Shown one piece after another: positions 53,739-62,215 of a stretch of 64,000 nucleotides of DNA (its first letter is position 1; the number at the start of each line of letters is the position of its first letter). Origin of the DNA: Planctomycetota bacterium (GTDB taxonomy: Bacteria > Planctomycetota > Phycisphaerae > Phycisphaerales > UBA1924); the NCBI GenBank assembly GCA_014584315.1, contig JACTNA010000005.1, positions 1-64,000 on the forward strand, in the 5' to 3' direction. The notes below the pieces were generated by a model. It was given only the letters and a program-made list of their open reading frames with translations, did no database searches and was not told the origin of the DNA. A program made the translations under genes and the position numbers.

Positions 53739-54590
53739 TCACTGCAACATCGGCCGCACGTACTCGGTGGCCGACCGAACGTCCTCCACCCGGCGGTCGC
53801 CCGATTCGCGCTCGATCACGAGGTTGCATCGCAGGCCGGCGTCGCGATAGACGTAGAGGAAGTCCGGCCAGCGCACGGCCCCGTCGCCGAGCGGCGTCTC
53901 GGTGCCCCACGTGCCGGGCGTTTCGGTGGGGCGTGCGTCCTTGAGGTGAACCTGGGCGACGTGGGGCGAGAGCCGTGTGAAGGCGGCGATCGGATCGCCC
54001 ATGCCGTAGAGGATCATGTTCGCGGGGTCGAAGTTCACGCCGACGGGCACAGGCGGGACGCCCGTGCCACCGGTCGGGGCGTTGAGGTCTTCGAGAACGG
54101 AGAGCAGCGTGTCGGCGGTTTCCTGGCCGGTTTCGAGGGCGATGCGCACGCCGGTCGACCCGAAGACGTTTGCGAGCGTTCGGAGGCGGTCGAGCATCCG
54201 CTCCCGCTCCGGGTCGGCGGGGTCGTGCGGCAGGAAGCCGGCGTGGAACGTGACCAGATCAATCCCCAGACGCCGGGCGATGGCCGCGTTCGCCCTGGCC
54301 GCGGCCAGATTGTCGGGCCAGGTCTCGTCCGGGCGCACGCCTCCGGTGCTTCGGATGGTGTCGAGTGTCGAGTAGTCCTCGCCCTTCATGCCCATCATGC
54401 CGCTGACGACGGCGATGCCGGCGTCGCGGAGCGTGCGGCCGGTCTCGGCTTCGTCCCACTCGCCGCGGCGGATCGGGTCGAGGGCGAGTTGCACGGCGTC
54501 CAGCCCGCAGGCCCGCACCTTGGCGGCCAGGTCCGCGGGATCGGCGGGGCGCAGCGACCAGGAGCAGACGCCCAGGGGAGGCGGTGTCAC
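53739..54590 (-). CDS. Sugar phosphate isomerase/epimerase-like TIM barrel
   Basis: 283 residues from GTG 54590, which overlaps the stop of the permease gene (GTGA). Recognised strands are LGVCSWSLRPADPADLA, GLDAVQLALDPIRRG, LVTFHAGFLPHDPADPERERML, RIALETGQETADTLL, VGVNFDPANMILYGMGDP and VAQVHLKDARPTETPGTWGTE, the metal-binding pattern of the family. No signal peptide is present, so it works in the cytoplasm on material brought in by the linked permease. Confidence 0.83.
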   Translation of the reverse strand: MTPPPLGVCSWSLRPADPADLAAKVRACGLDAVQLALDPIRRGEWDEAETGRTLRDAGIAVVSGMMGMKGEDYSTLDTIRSTGGVRPDETWPDNLAAARANAAIARRLGIDLVTFHAGFLPHDPADPERERMLDRLRTLANVFGSTGVRIALETGQETADTLLSVLEDLNAPTGGTGVPPVPVGVNFDPANMILYGMGDPIAAFTRLSPHVAQVHLKDARPTETPGTWGTETPLGDGAVRWPDFLYVYRDAGLRCNLVIERESGDRRVEDVRSATEYVRPMLQ

Positions 54591-55885
54591 ACGGCGGTCT
54601 CCGACTGGTCGGGGCCGAGGGGGGTCTCCTCGACCTGGCTCGGCGTTGCGGTCACGCGATCCTTGAAGAAGAGGAAGAAGATGACCATCACGGCCGCCGC
54701 GAAGATGCAGGGAACGAGCCAAAGTTTGTCCCACGCGATGATGGCGGCGCCATCGGCGGCGGGAGATGAGTAGTGATCGACGAGCCTCCCGGCGACCTGT
54801 GCGCCGATGAACATGCCGAGGCCCTGGGTGACGAGAACGAGGAATCCCTGTGCTGAGCCGCGGACGTGGACGGGCGCCTTCTTGTCGGTGTAGATGAATC
54901 CGGTGACGAAAAAGAAGTCGTAGCAGATGCCGTGGAGGATGATGCCGATCAGCACCATGGGCATGAGGTGATTGCCGGTTGCGCTGTCCCATGCTCCGGC
55001 GAAGAGGCCGTAGCGAGCGACCCACGCGCCCATGCCGATCAGGAGCATCCACTTGACGCCGAGGCGGGCAAAGCAGAGCGGCATGACGAGCATGAAGAAG
55101 ATCTCGGAGATCTGCCCCGCGGACATGGTGAAGGCGATGCGCTCGAAGCCGACCGCTCCGGCGAACTGCCCGGCGAAGGCGTAGTACGCCGCGAGCGGGA
55201 TGCAGATGAGGAACGAGCAGATGATGAAGACCGCGAACGAGCGGTCCTTCATCAGGACGAGGGCGTCCGCGCCGACGGCGTCTCTTGCCGAGAAGGCCTT
55301 TCCTTTCGCCGGCGGCGGCGTGTGGGGGAGGAAGAAGGAGTACGCCCCGAGCATCAGCCCCGACGCGCCGGCCACATAAAACATCCCCGCCGAAGTGTCC
55401 AGGGACAGGAAGGAAACGACCCAGTTCGCCACGATCCAACCGATGGTGCCGAAGACGCGGACCAGGGGGAACTGCTTCTCCCCGTTCGTGAGGTTGTGGA
55501 ACGCGAGCGTGTTCGTCAGTCCGAGCGTCGGCATGTAGAGAAGCATGTGGACAAGCACGGCGATGATGAACAGTTGCGGTGAAACAGCCGCGGCGGTCGG
55601 CGCGGCCAGCAGGGCCAATCCACCGAGCAAGTGCATCGCGCCGAGGACGCGCTCCGTCGGGAAGAAGCGATCGGCGACCATGCCGAGGAAAAACGGCGAC
55701 ACGATCGCGGCGATCGGGCCGACGGAGTACGCCCAGCCGATCATCGAGCCGGACATGCCGCTCGCGTTCATGAACGGGCCCATCGTGACGTACCACGCTC
55801 CCCAGACGAAGAACTGGAGGAACATCATGGCGCCGAGTTGAACGGCGACGGCCGTGCCTGAACGGGACGACGGGGCTGCGGTCAC
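54587..55885 (-). CDS. NHS-type MFS permease (nucleoside:H+ symporter-like)
   Basis: 432 residues from GTG 55885, chosen for a TGGAGG site upstream; ATG 55906 has none. About 12 membrane segments are seen. The first helix MMFLQFFVWGAWYVTMGPFM and the NALAFHNL-like segment (NTLAFHNLTNGEKQFPLVRVFGTIGW) are typical of the NHS family, which includes NupG. In planctomycetes such permeases often sit in sugar clusters. Here it is cotranscribed with a TIM-barrel isomerase, so a sugar or keto-sugar is a likelier substrate than a nucleoside. Confidence 0.82.
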   Translation of the reverse strand: MTAAPSSRSGTAVAVQLGAMMFLQFFVWGAWYVTMGPFMNASGMSGSMIGWAYSVGPIAAIVSPFFLGMVADRFFPTERVLGAMHLLGGLALLAAPTAAAVSPQLFIIAVLVHMLLYMPTLGLTNTLAFHNLTNGEKQFPLVRVFGTIGWIVANWVVSFLSLDTSAGMFYVAGASGLMLGAYSFFLPHTPPPAKGKAFSARDAVGADALVLMKDRSFAVFIICSFLICIPLAAYYAFAGQFAGAVGFERIAFTMSAGQISEIFFMLVMPLCFARLGVKWMLLIGMGAWVARYGLFAGAWDSATGNHLMPMVLIGIILHGICYDFFFVTGFIYTDKKAPVHVRGSAQGFLVLVTQGLGMFIGAQVAGRLVDHYSSPAADGAAIIAWDKLWLVPCIFAAAVMVIFFLFFKDRVTATPSQVEETPLGPDQSETAV

Positions 55886-56080
55886 GGTGCCTCCAGTGGG
55901 CCGCATCGGCGGCGGGCCCGGGGCCGACAGGCTACACCAACGGATCGTCGGGCGAAAGGGCGGTCGGGAAGCAGGGGCGGTCGGTTCCGCACTGAGCCTC
56001 TGGAGCGGGGGAGGAAGCCGGCGGAGCAAGCGTGCCCGGCGCCGGTTCGCCGGCGTACCCGGTCCTGCCGTCGCCGGCCG

Positions 56081-56086
56081 TATACT
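56081..56086 (+). promoter_or_regulatory. Possible -10 hexamer TATACT
   Basis: TATACT lies 27 bases before the antitoxin-like ATG. The -35 region is GC-rich and unconvincing. Confidence 0.4.
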
Positions 56087-56112
56087 CCATGAACCTCCGC
56101 GGGAGTCGAGTG

Positions 56113-56358
56113 ATGGTCGCGCTGACCCGGCAGGAACAACAGGTTGTCGAACTCTTCAGGCGTCTCGATCCGGGCCGGCGGAGGATTGTGCTTCTTGAGT
56201 TGGTCCAGGCGAACGCGGAGGCCTGGAAACGGTACCAGGAGCAGGGTGAGGCCCGCCTGCGCGCCCTTGCCCGGGATCGCGGCCTGGATTGGGACGCCAT
56301 GGACGAGCAGGCGCGGCAGGACTTCGTCGAGGACGTGATGGACGGCGAAGCGGCTTGA
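56113..56358 (+). CDS. Antitoxin-like small protein
   Basis: 81 residues from ATG 56113, with GGGAG upstream; ATG 56089 would add eight residues. The product is helical and charged: VALTRQEQQVVELFRRLDPGRRR and a C-terminal WDAMDEQARQDFVEDVMD. It resembles the small partners found before COG1569 PIN toxins. The toxin start overlaps its stop (TTGA). The antitoxin role is inferred from arrangement. Confidence 0.65.
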   Translation: MVALTRQEQQVVELFRRLDPGRRRIVLLELVQANAEAWKRYQEQGEARLRALARDRGLDWDAMDEQARQDFVEDVMDGEAA

Positions 56359-56774
56359 TCCCGCGGGTCGTCTTCGACACCAACGTGCTGGTCTCCGCGA
56401 TCGGTTGGGGCGGCACACCCGGACGATGCCTGGATGCGGCTCTCAAAGGCAGGATGCGTGGTCTGTCCTGCGTCGAGATCATGCACGAACTTGGCGGTAA
56501 ACTCGCCGTCAAACTAGGTTTCACGGACGACCAGGTCGAGGTTGCCATCGGGTCACTGGCGTCCTTTTTCGAGTTCGTTGCGATCTCGGGCGAGATGCGG
56601 GGCACGCAGGCCGATCCGGGTGACGACAAGGTGATCGAGTGCGCTGTCATTGGGCGTGCATCGCACATCGTCACGGGAGACCGCAAGCACCTCCTGCCGC
56701 TTGAGCGATTCGGGGGCGTCGAGATTGTCTCTCCGGCCGCGCTGATCGCGATCATTCAGCGGGATCGCGCGTAG
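56355..56774 (+). CDS. PIN domain toxin (COG1569-like)
   Basis: 139 residues from TTG 56355, which overlaps the upstream stop by four bases. PIN-domain acids are visible: D8 in VVFDTNVLVSAIGWGG, an E in SCVEIMHELGGKL, DDKVIECA and the aspartate in IVTGDRKHLLPL. These form the Mg-dependent RNase centre. With the small upstream gene it makes a complete type II toxin-antitoxin pair. The TTG start is rare but is the only one that retains the domain. Confidence 0.8.
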   Translation: MIPRVVFDTNVLVSAIGWGGTPGRCLDAALKGRMRGLSCVEIMHELGGKLAVKLGFTDDQVEVAIGSLASFFEFVAISGEMRGTQADPGDDKVIECAVIGRASHIVTGDRKHLLPLERFGGVEIVSPAALIAIIQRDRA

Positions 56775-56830
56775 TCGTGCCCCGTCGGGCGGCTTCGCTG
56801 ACCGTCGCGCTCCATCTCTTCTCACTCGCC

Positions 56831-57757
56831 TCAGAACCCGTCCGCCGCGCGGTAGGCATCGATGACGGCCTGCTCGCCCTCGGTTCCGGGGCGGCTGTTG
56901 CCGTGCTCCATGCCGACGACGCCCTCGAAGCCCTTGCGGTGGATGTGGCGGAAGACGTTGCGGTAGTTGATCTCGCCGGTGCCCGGTTCGGCGCGGCCGG
57001 GGTTGTCGCCGACCTGGAAGTAGGCGATCTCGCTCCAAGCGAGGTCGATGTTGGGGATGAGGTTGCCCTCGGTGATCTGCTGGTGGTAGATGTCGAAGAG
57101 GATCTTGCACGCGGGCGAGTTGACCGCGCGGCAGACCTCGAACGCCTGCGGGATCTTGGAGAGGTACATGTTGGGGTGGTCGCGCCAGGGGTTGAGGGGT
57201 TCGAGGACCATGACCAGGCCGTGCGGCTCGAAGATCTCGCAGGCGAGGCGGAGCTGGTCGATGACGTTGGCGGTCTGGTAGCCCATTTCGAGGCGGGCTT
57301 CGAGCGTGCCGGGAACGACGGTCATCCACTTGGCGCCGCAGCGCTTCGCCACGTCCACGGCCTGGCGGCACTCGGCGAGGAACTGCTCGCGGTCGTCCTT
57401 GTTGGCGCGGACGAACGACGGTCGCCACGCGGTCGAGGGGCTGGCAACGAAGACGCCCATGGTCATGCCCAGTTCACGCAGGAGCGTGCCGATCTGCTCC
57501 TGCTCCTCGGTGGACCGGCCCATCATGCCGTTGTCCTCGAAGGCGGTGAAGCCCTGGTCGGCCATGAAGCGGAGTTCGTCGAGGATGCCGCCGGGGGCGT
57601 GGTGGCGGAACATGCCCTGGTGCGGGGCGTACTTCAGTTTGAACGGGGCGCGTCGGCCCGTCGGTGCGGTGGTCGTGGTCATCGTGCTTCCCGTGGCGGC
57701 GGACGCGATGGCCGCGCCGGCCGCGACCGTCGATGCGAGAAACTCCCGGCGTTCCAT
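56831..57757 (-). CDS. Tat-exported hydroxypyruvate isomerase-like TIM barrel
   Basis: 308 residues. A twin-arginine start ERREFLASTVAAGAA indicates Tat export. The barrel follows: LKYAPHQGMFRHHAPGG, DQGFTAFEDNGMMG, MTVVPGTLEARLEMGYQ, VMVLEPLNPWRDHPN, CKILFDIYHQQITEGN and FRHIHRKGFEGVVGMEHGNSRPG. The Glu/Asp/His/Glu metal set of hydroxypyruvate isomerase and related epimerases is present. It is the last gene of a five-gene minus-strand operon. Confidence 0.83.
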   Translation of the reverse strand: MERREFLASTVAAGAAIASAATGSTMTTTTAPTGRRAPFKLKYAPHQGMFRHHAPGGILDELRFMADQGFTAFEDNGMMGRSTEEQEQIGTLLRELGMTMGVFVASPSTAWRPSFVRANKDDREQFLAECRQAVDVAKRCGAKWMTVVPGTLEARLEMGYQTANVIDQLRLACEIFEPHGLVMVLEPLNPWRDHPNMYLSKIPQAFEVCRAVNSPACKILFDIYHQQITEGNLIPNIDLAWSEIAYFQVGDNPGRAEPGTGEINYRNVFRHIHRKGFEGVVGMEHGNSRPGTEGEQAVIDAYRAADGF

Positions 57758-57806
57758 GCTGATGCTCCGTGGTTCGGTGGGCGTGCCGCGCCGTCGCGGC
57801 GGTGCT

Positions 57807-59078
57807 TCAGACGAGCGGCGTGCGCCCGGGGATGGCGACCTCCGGGGTGGGGAGCGGCCCGAACTCGTAGCTCGGCGGCGTCAGGTCCAGTTTGCTGTTC
57901 ATGGCCTGCTCCCACGTCACCTCCTGCCCGGTGTAGGCGGCCATGCGGCCCATGATCGCCGTGAGCGTGGACTCGGCGACGGTCCTTGCCTCGTTCCGCC
58001 CCGCGCCGTTCACGATCGACGCGATGAGGTCGACGTGCTCCTGCACGTACGGGCCGGGGTTCTCGCCGCGGAACCGCCAGGCGTTCGCGCCCTCGATCAC
58101 GGCGAAGCCCGGGCGGGTCACGGCCTTGCCCTCGGTGCCGAAGATGCGTTCCTCGACGCGCGGGGGCGTGCCGTCGATCTGCCGGCACATGCTGAGCACC
58201 GTCGCACCGGACGGGTACTCGTACTCGACGGCGAAGTGGTCGTAGATGTGGCCGTACTTCGGGTCGGTGCGGGCCTGGCGTCCGCCGAGTGCGGTGCAGC
58301 GGGCGGGCGTCTCGCCGATGGCCCAGTTGACCACGTCGAGGTTGTGGACGTGCTGCTCGACGATGTGGTCGCCCGAGAGCCAGGTGAAGTACAGCCAGTT
58401 GCGCAGCTGCCACTCCATGTCGGTCCACTCGGGCTTGCGGTCGTGGACCCAAAGGCCGCCCTGGTTCCAGTAGCATGACGCGTGGACGATGCGTCCGAGC
58501 GCGCCGGCGTTGATGCGCTCCATCGCCTGGAGGTAGCATGCTTCGTGCCGGCGCTGCGTGCCCGCGACGATGCTCAGGCCCTTGCGCTGCGCGAGCATCG
58601 CGGAGGCGAGGACGGATCGGACGCCGGGGGGGTCGACGGCGACGGGCTTCTCCATAAAGACGTGCTTGCCGGCGACGACGGCCGCGGCGAGGTGCGCCGG
58701 GCGGAAGTGGGGGGGCGTAGCGAGGATCACGCAATCGACGCCCCCGTCGCGGATGAGTCGCTCGTAGGCGTCGAAACCCGTGAAGCAGCGGTCGTCGGAG
58801 ACTTGGACGCGATCGCCGAGTCTGGCGAGTTCGCTGCGGCAGGACTCGACGCGGTCGGGCATGACGTCGGCGATGGCGACGATGGTGGTGTTCGGGGCGG
58901 CCTCGATGGCGTTGAAGGCCGCGCCGGTGCCGCGCCCGCCGCACCCGATGACGCCGATGCGGATCGTGTCCGATCCGTGTGCGAAGAAGCCGCGTCCGGC
59001 GGCGAGCGGCGCCATCGCGGCCGCCGCCGTTACCGCCGCCGACGCCTTGACGAAGTCCCGCCTTGTGTACGCGCTCAT
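57807..59078 (-). CDS. Tat-exported Gfo/Idh/MocA oxidoreductase
   Basis: 423 residues. The Tat signal is TRRDFVKASAAVTAAAA. The nucleotide-binding start is IRIGVIGCGGRGTGAAFNA, then CVILATPPHFRPAHLA and FMEKPVAVDPPGVRS. It contains the NWLYFTWLSGDHIVEQHVHN segment and ends with a TPEVAIPGRTPLV tail, both nearly repeated in the oxidoreductase two genes upstream. It probably oxidises a sugar using a tightly bound NAD(P) exported with the folded protein. It lies 45 bases after the preceding isomerase gene. Confidence 0.88.
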   Translation of the reverse strand: MSAYTRRDFVKASAAVTAAAAMAPLAAGRGFFAHGSDTIRIGVIGCGGRGTGAAFNAIEAAPNTTIVAIADVMPDRVESCRSELARLGDRVQVSDDRCFTGFDAYERLIRDGGVDCVILATPPHFRPAHLAAAVVAGKHVFMEKPVAVDPPGVRSVLASAMLAQRKGLSIVAGTQRRHEACYLQAMERINAGALGRIVHASCYWNQGGLWVHDRKPEWTDMEWQLRNWLYFTWLSGDHIVEQHVHNLDVVNWAIGETPARCTALGGRQARTDPKYGHIYDHFAVEYEYPSGATVLSMCRQIDGTPPRVEERIFGTEGKAVTRPGFAVIEGANAWRFRGENPGPYVQEHVDLIASIVNGAGRNEARTVAESTLTAIMGRMAAYTGQEVTWEQAMNSKLDLTPPSYEFGPLPTPEVAIPGRTPLV

Positions 59079-59123
59079 GATTCGCTCCCTGCTCAGTGGG
59101 GCGGGGCCGCTGAGGCCCCGTCG

Positions 59124-60041
59124 TCATCCACCAGTAAACACGCGATCCATCCTCGACGCAATATCCCGCAGCCGGGCGGCGTCGCCGCCGGCGACCTCGG
59201 CCGCCGCCCAGCCCTGATACCCGATGTCGTCCAGGGCCGCCATGACGGCGGGCCAGTCGCAATCGCCGTCGCCGATCTCGACGGCGAACCCCTTCCAGAG
59301 GCCCTCCTCGTCGCGTTTCCGGCGGCTGAACTCCTTGACGTCCAGGCGCGTGATGCGCTTCCCGAGCGTGCGTATCCACTGCTCGGGCCATCCGAAGTTC
59401 ACGACGTTGCCGACGTCGAAGTGCCAGCCGACCATCGGCGATTCGAACTCGTCGGTGTACCGGGCGGCCTCGATCGGGCTGAGCAGGAAGTGGTTCCAGA
59501 CGTTCTCGAACGCGATCGTGATTCCGAGATCCGACGCGAGCGGAAGGACGCGCCGGATCTCCGCCTGCGAACGCTCGTAGGCATCGGCGTAGGGGATGCG
59601 CTTGTTGACGACGGCGGGCACGAGCAGCACCGACGTGCCGCCATAGGCCTTGCAGTCACGGATCGCCTGTTCGAGCGCGGCTCGGCCCTGGGCGCGCACG
59701 TCGGGGTCGGGGTCGCCGAGCGTCTGCCGCCAGTGGACCGAATCGACGACGCCGGGCACTTCCAGCCCTGTCTGCTCGCTCGCCCGGCGGACTTCGTCCG
59801 CGGGCGGGCCGCCGGGCGCGTCCATCTCGACGCCCTCGAAGCCGCACTCGCGGGCGATGCTGAACTTTTCGGTGACGGTCGAGCCTTCGGCGATCATGCC
59901 GTACTTGAGGGCCTTGCGGAGTCTTGACCGGGGCAGGCGTTGCGCTGCGCGCGCGCCCGCGGGCGCCGCGGCCAGCGCGGCCGCGGCGACGGCCGAGGCC
60001 ATCACGAACTCGCGCCGGGATACGCCGTTGCTCTCGGTCAC
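59124..60041 (-). CDS. Tat-exported sugar phosphate isomerase/epimerase-like protein
   Basis: 305 residues from GTG 60041, preferred over ATG 60059 because GAGGAG stands eight bases before it. The Tat signal is SRREFVMASAVAAAA. The TIM barrel shows ECGFEGVEMDAPGG, GTSVLLVPAVVNKRIPY, ITIAFENVWNHFLLSP, VGWHFDVGNVVNFG and LDVKEFSRRKRDEEG, with the metal-binding Glu, Asp and His. It stands between two paralogous Tat-exported oxidoreductases, which suggests the three process one sugar in the periplasm. Confidence 0.85.
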   Translation of the reverse strand: MTESNGVSRREFVMASAVAAAALAAAPAGARAAQRLPRSRLRKALKYGMIAEGSTVTEKFSIARECGFEGVEMDAPGGPPADEVRRASEQTGLEVPGVVDSVHWRQTLGDPDPDVRAQGRAALEQAIRDCKAYGGTSVLLVPAVVNKRIPYADAYERSQAEIRRVLPLASDLGITIAFENVWNHFLLSPIEAARYTDEFESPMVGWHFDVGNVVNFGWPEQWIRTLGKRITRLDVKEFSRRKRDEEGLWKGFAVEIGDGDCDWPAVMAALDDIGYQGWAAAEVAGGDAARLRDIASRMDRVFTGG

Positions 60042-60059
60042 GCGGCACACTCCTCTCAT

Positions 60060-61397
60060 TCAGACGAGTTTGGTCTGTCCCGGCACGGCGACGGGTGGGG
60101 TGGGCAGGTCGCCCCATTCGAGCGGTGTGGGCATGAGCGACTCCTGCGAGTTGAGCGCCTGCTCCCACGACACGGTCTGCCCGGTGTACGCGGCCATGCG
60201 GGCCATGATCGCCATGAGCGTGCTGTTCGCCCCGCGTGCGCAGTCGTTGATGGGCGTGCCGGCGCGGATCGAGGCGAAGAGTTCGTCGTGCTCGACCTGG
60301 TACATGTCCTTGATCGGCCCGCGGAAGCGCCACCGCTCCGCGCCGTCGAGGCCCTTGACGGCGTAGGTCGGCGCCCATCCGTTGACGATGGCGGAGCCTT
60401 CGGTGCCGTAAACGTAGTCGGTGTTGTCGCCGGGGCAGTGGTCGATCTGCCGGCAGGTGTGGAAGGCCCTGCGTCCGTCCTCGTACTCGTAGACGGCGGC
60501 GAAGTGGTCGAAGACGTTGCCGTGCTCGGGGCCCGACCTGGCGGCGCGTCCGCCGAGGCACGTGACGCGGGCGGGCGGCAGGTCGCCCATGGCCCAGGCG
60601 GTTCGATCGACGGAGTGGACCGCCTGCTCGACGATGTGATCGCCGGAGATCCAGGTGAAGTGCCACCAGTTGCGCATCTGGAACTCGAGGTCGCTCCACC
60701 CCTCCTGCCGCGGGCGGCGCGGGAGCGTGCCGGTGTGGTACGTGGTGTGAACGGTGGTGACGCGCCCGAGCGCGCCGCCGTTGACCTGTTCGAAGCAGGC
60801 CCTCATGCCCGCGTTGTAGCGCCAGCAGAAGCCGACGAGCAGGCCGAGGTTCTGTCGCCTGGCCGCCTCGGCCGACGCCAGCACCGACCGCAGGCCCGGC
60901 CCGTCCACGGCGACGGGCTTCTCCGCGAAGGCGTGCTTGCCGCGCTCGACGGCGTAGGCGATCTCCAGCGGCCGGAAGCACGGGTAGGACGTCAGCAGCA
61001 CAGCGTCCACGCCGCTGTCGATCACCCGCTTGTAGGCGTCGAATCCGAGGAAGCGACGTTCCTCGGCCACCTCGATGCGATCGCGCCAGCGGGCGCTGCC
61101 CTCGCTCTCCTCTTCGTCCAGCGCGGCCATCGCGGTGCGCAGGTTCGCGTGGCAGGTCTCGAGCCGGTCCCTGAAGACATCGCCCATCGACCAGAGCACG
61201 ACGCCGGGGTCGGCCCTGAGCGCCTGGACTGCCGCGCCGGTGCCGCGGCCGCCGCAGCCGATCAGGCCGACCTTGATCCGGTCGGAGCCGCCGGCGTGGG
61301 CGAGGATCGGTGTGGCGAGCGTTCCGACGGCGACCGCCGCGGCGGAGGCTTTGACGAACTCACGCCGCGATACGTTCAGGGTGTTCTCCGGCTTCAC
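60060..61397 (-). CDS. Tat-exported Gfo/Idh/MocA oxidoreductase, paralogue
   Basis: 445 residues from GTG 61397, which overlaps the SUMF1-gene stop (GTGA). The Tat signal is SRREFVKASAAAVAVG. The NAD(P) site is IKVGLIGCGGRGTGAAVQA, and AFAEKPVAVDGPGLRS follows. NWWHFTWISGDHIVEQAVHS and the tail TPPVAVPGQTKLV match the oxidoreductase at 57807-59078, so the two arose by duplication. An extra acidic insert (ALDEEESEGSARW) follows the second Rossmann strand. Substrate is unknown. Confidence 0.87.
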   Translation of the reverse strand: MKPENTLNVSRREFVKASAAAVAVGTLATPILAHAGGSDRIKVGLIGCGGRGTGAAVQALRADPGVVLWSMGDVFRDRLETCHANLRTAMAALDEEESEGSARWRDRIEVAEERRFLGFDAYKRVIDSGVDAVLLTSYPCFRPLEIAYAVERGKHAFAEKPVAVDGPGLRSVLASAEAARRQNLGLLVGFCWRYNAGMRACFEQVNGGALGRVTTVHTTYHTGTLPRRPRQEGWSDLEFQMRNWWHFTWISGDHIVEQAVHSVDRTAWAMGDLPPARVTCLGGRAARSGPEHGNVFDHFAAVYEYEDGRRAFHTCRQIDHCPGDNTDYVYGTEGSAIVNGWAPTYAVKGLDGAERWRFRGPIKDMYQVEHDELFASIRAGTPINDCARGANSTLMAIMARMAAYTGQTVSWEQALNSQESLMPTPLEWGDLPTPPVAVPGQTKLV

Positions 61398-62215
61398 TTC
61401 TCGCTCCTCTCGACGGGCGCCGCCGCGCGTGCGGGCTTCGGCTTGGGATCGCAGATCACTCGGACGCCGACCCAGGGGCAGTCCGCGAGCCACCAGACGC
61501 TCTTTGGTATTTGCGGATCGCTGGCGTTCCAGGCCGGGCTTGGCTCTTCGCGCCGATCGCACCGGATCATGTCCGGCTCGTCGCGGTAGGAGCCGCCGCG
61601 GGCGACGCCCTTGCCGTCGTTGGTCGCGCACCATTCCGCGACGTTGCCGAGCAGGTCGTGGAGGCCGAGGGCGTCCTCGGCCTTGGTGGCAATGGCGCGG
61701 GTCTGGTAGCCCGAGTTTCCGTCGTGCCACGCGAGATGATCGAGAGGATGCCGGGTCAACGCCTGCGTTGCGCCGAGTTCGCAGAGTCGCTCCCATTCGC
61801 GCTCGGTCGGCAGCCGGTAGTGCAGGCCGGACTTCGTGCTGAGCCACTCGCAAAAGGCCTGCGCGTTCTTGAAGGACATGGACATCGCCGGGAAGCCGGC
61901 GTGGCCGAAGCCCCGGTCCATGGTGACATAGGGCTTGGTCGGGCGCGCGACGCCGTCGGCGGGCGCTTCCGGGTTCGGGCGGTCGAGGGCGTAGGTGAAG
62001 ATGTCGTACACATCCCACGGCATTTCGGTGCGGCTGACCCAGAATCCCTCGCCCTCGCGCTCGCCGGGCACCCAGACGAGCTCGAACGAGACGGTTGTGC
62101 CCTCGATACCCTGCTTGAACGGCTTGCCGGGCGTCGGAGGATCCGCGGCGATGCCGGCCGACGCGACGAAGCAGCCCAGCAGGATGGCCGCCGGGCGTTT
62201 CCCGATACGAATCAT
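61394..62215 (-). CDS. SUMF1/formylglycine-generating enzyme-domain protein
   Basis: 273 residues from ATG 62215, with GAGAGGG upstream. A signal peptide covers about 1-23. The SUMF1 fold is recognised from FELVWVPGEREGEGFWVSRTEMP, YRLPTEREWERLCE, NVAEWCATND and RGGSYRDEPDMIRC. The catalytic cysteines of true formylglycine-generating enzymes are not evident, so it may bind rather than modify. It is the first gene of the five-gene operon, and its start codon overlaps that of the divergent apbE gene. Confidence 0.82.
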   Translation of the reverse strand: MIRIGKRPAAILLGCFVASAGIAADPPTPGKPFKQGIEGTTVSFELVWVPGEREGEGFWVSRTEMPWDVYDIFTYALDRPNPEAPADGVARPTKPYVTMDRGFGHAGFPAMSMSFKNAQAFCEWLSTKSGLHYRLPTEREWERLCELGATQALTRHPLDHLAWHDGNSGYQTRAIATKAEDALGLHDLLGNVAEWCATNDGKGVARGGSYRDEPDMIRCDRREEPSPAWNASDPQIPKSVWWLADCPWVGVRVICDPKPKPARAAAPVERSEK

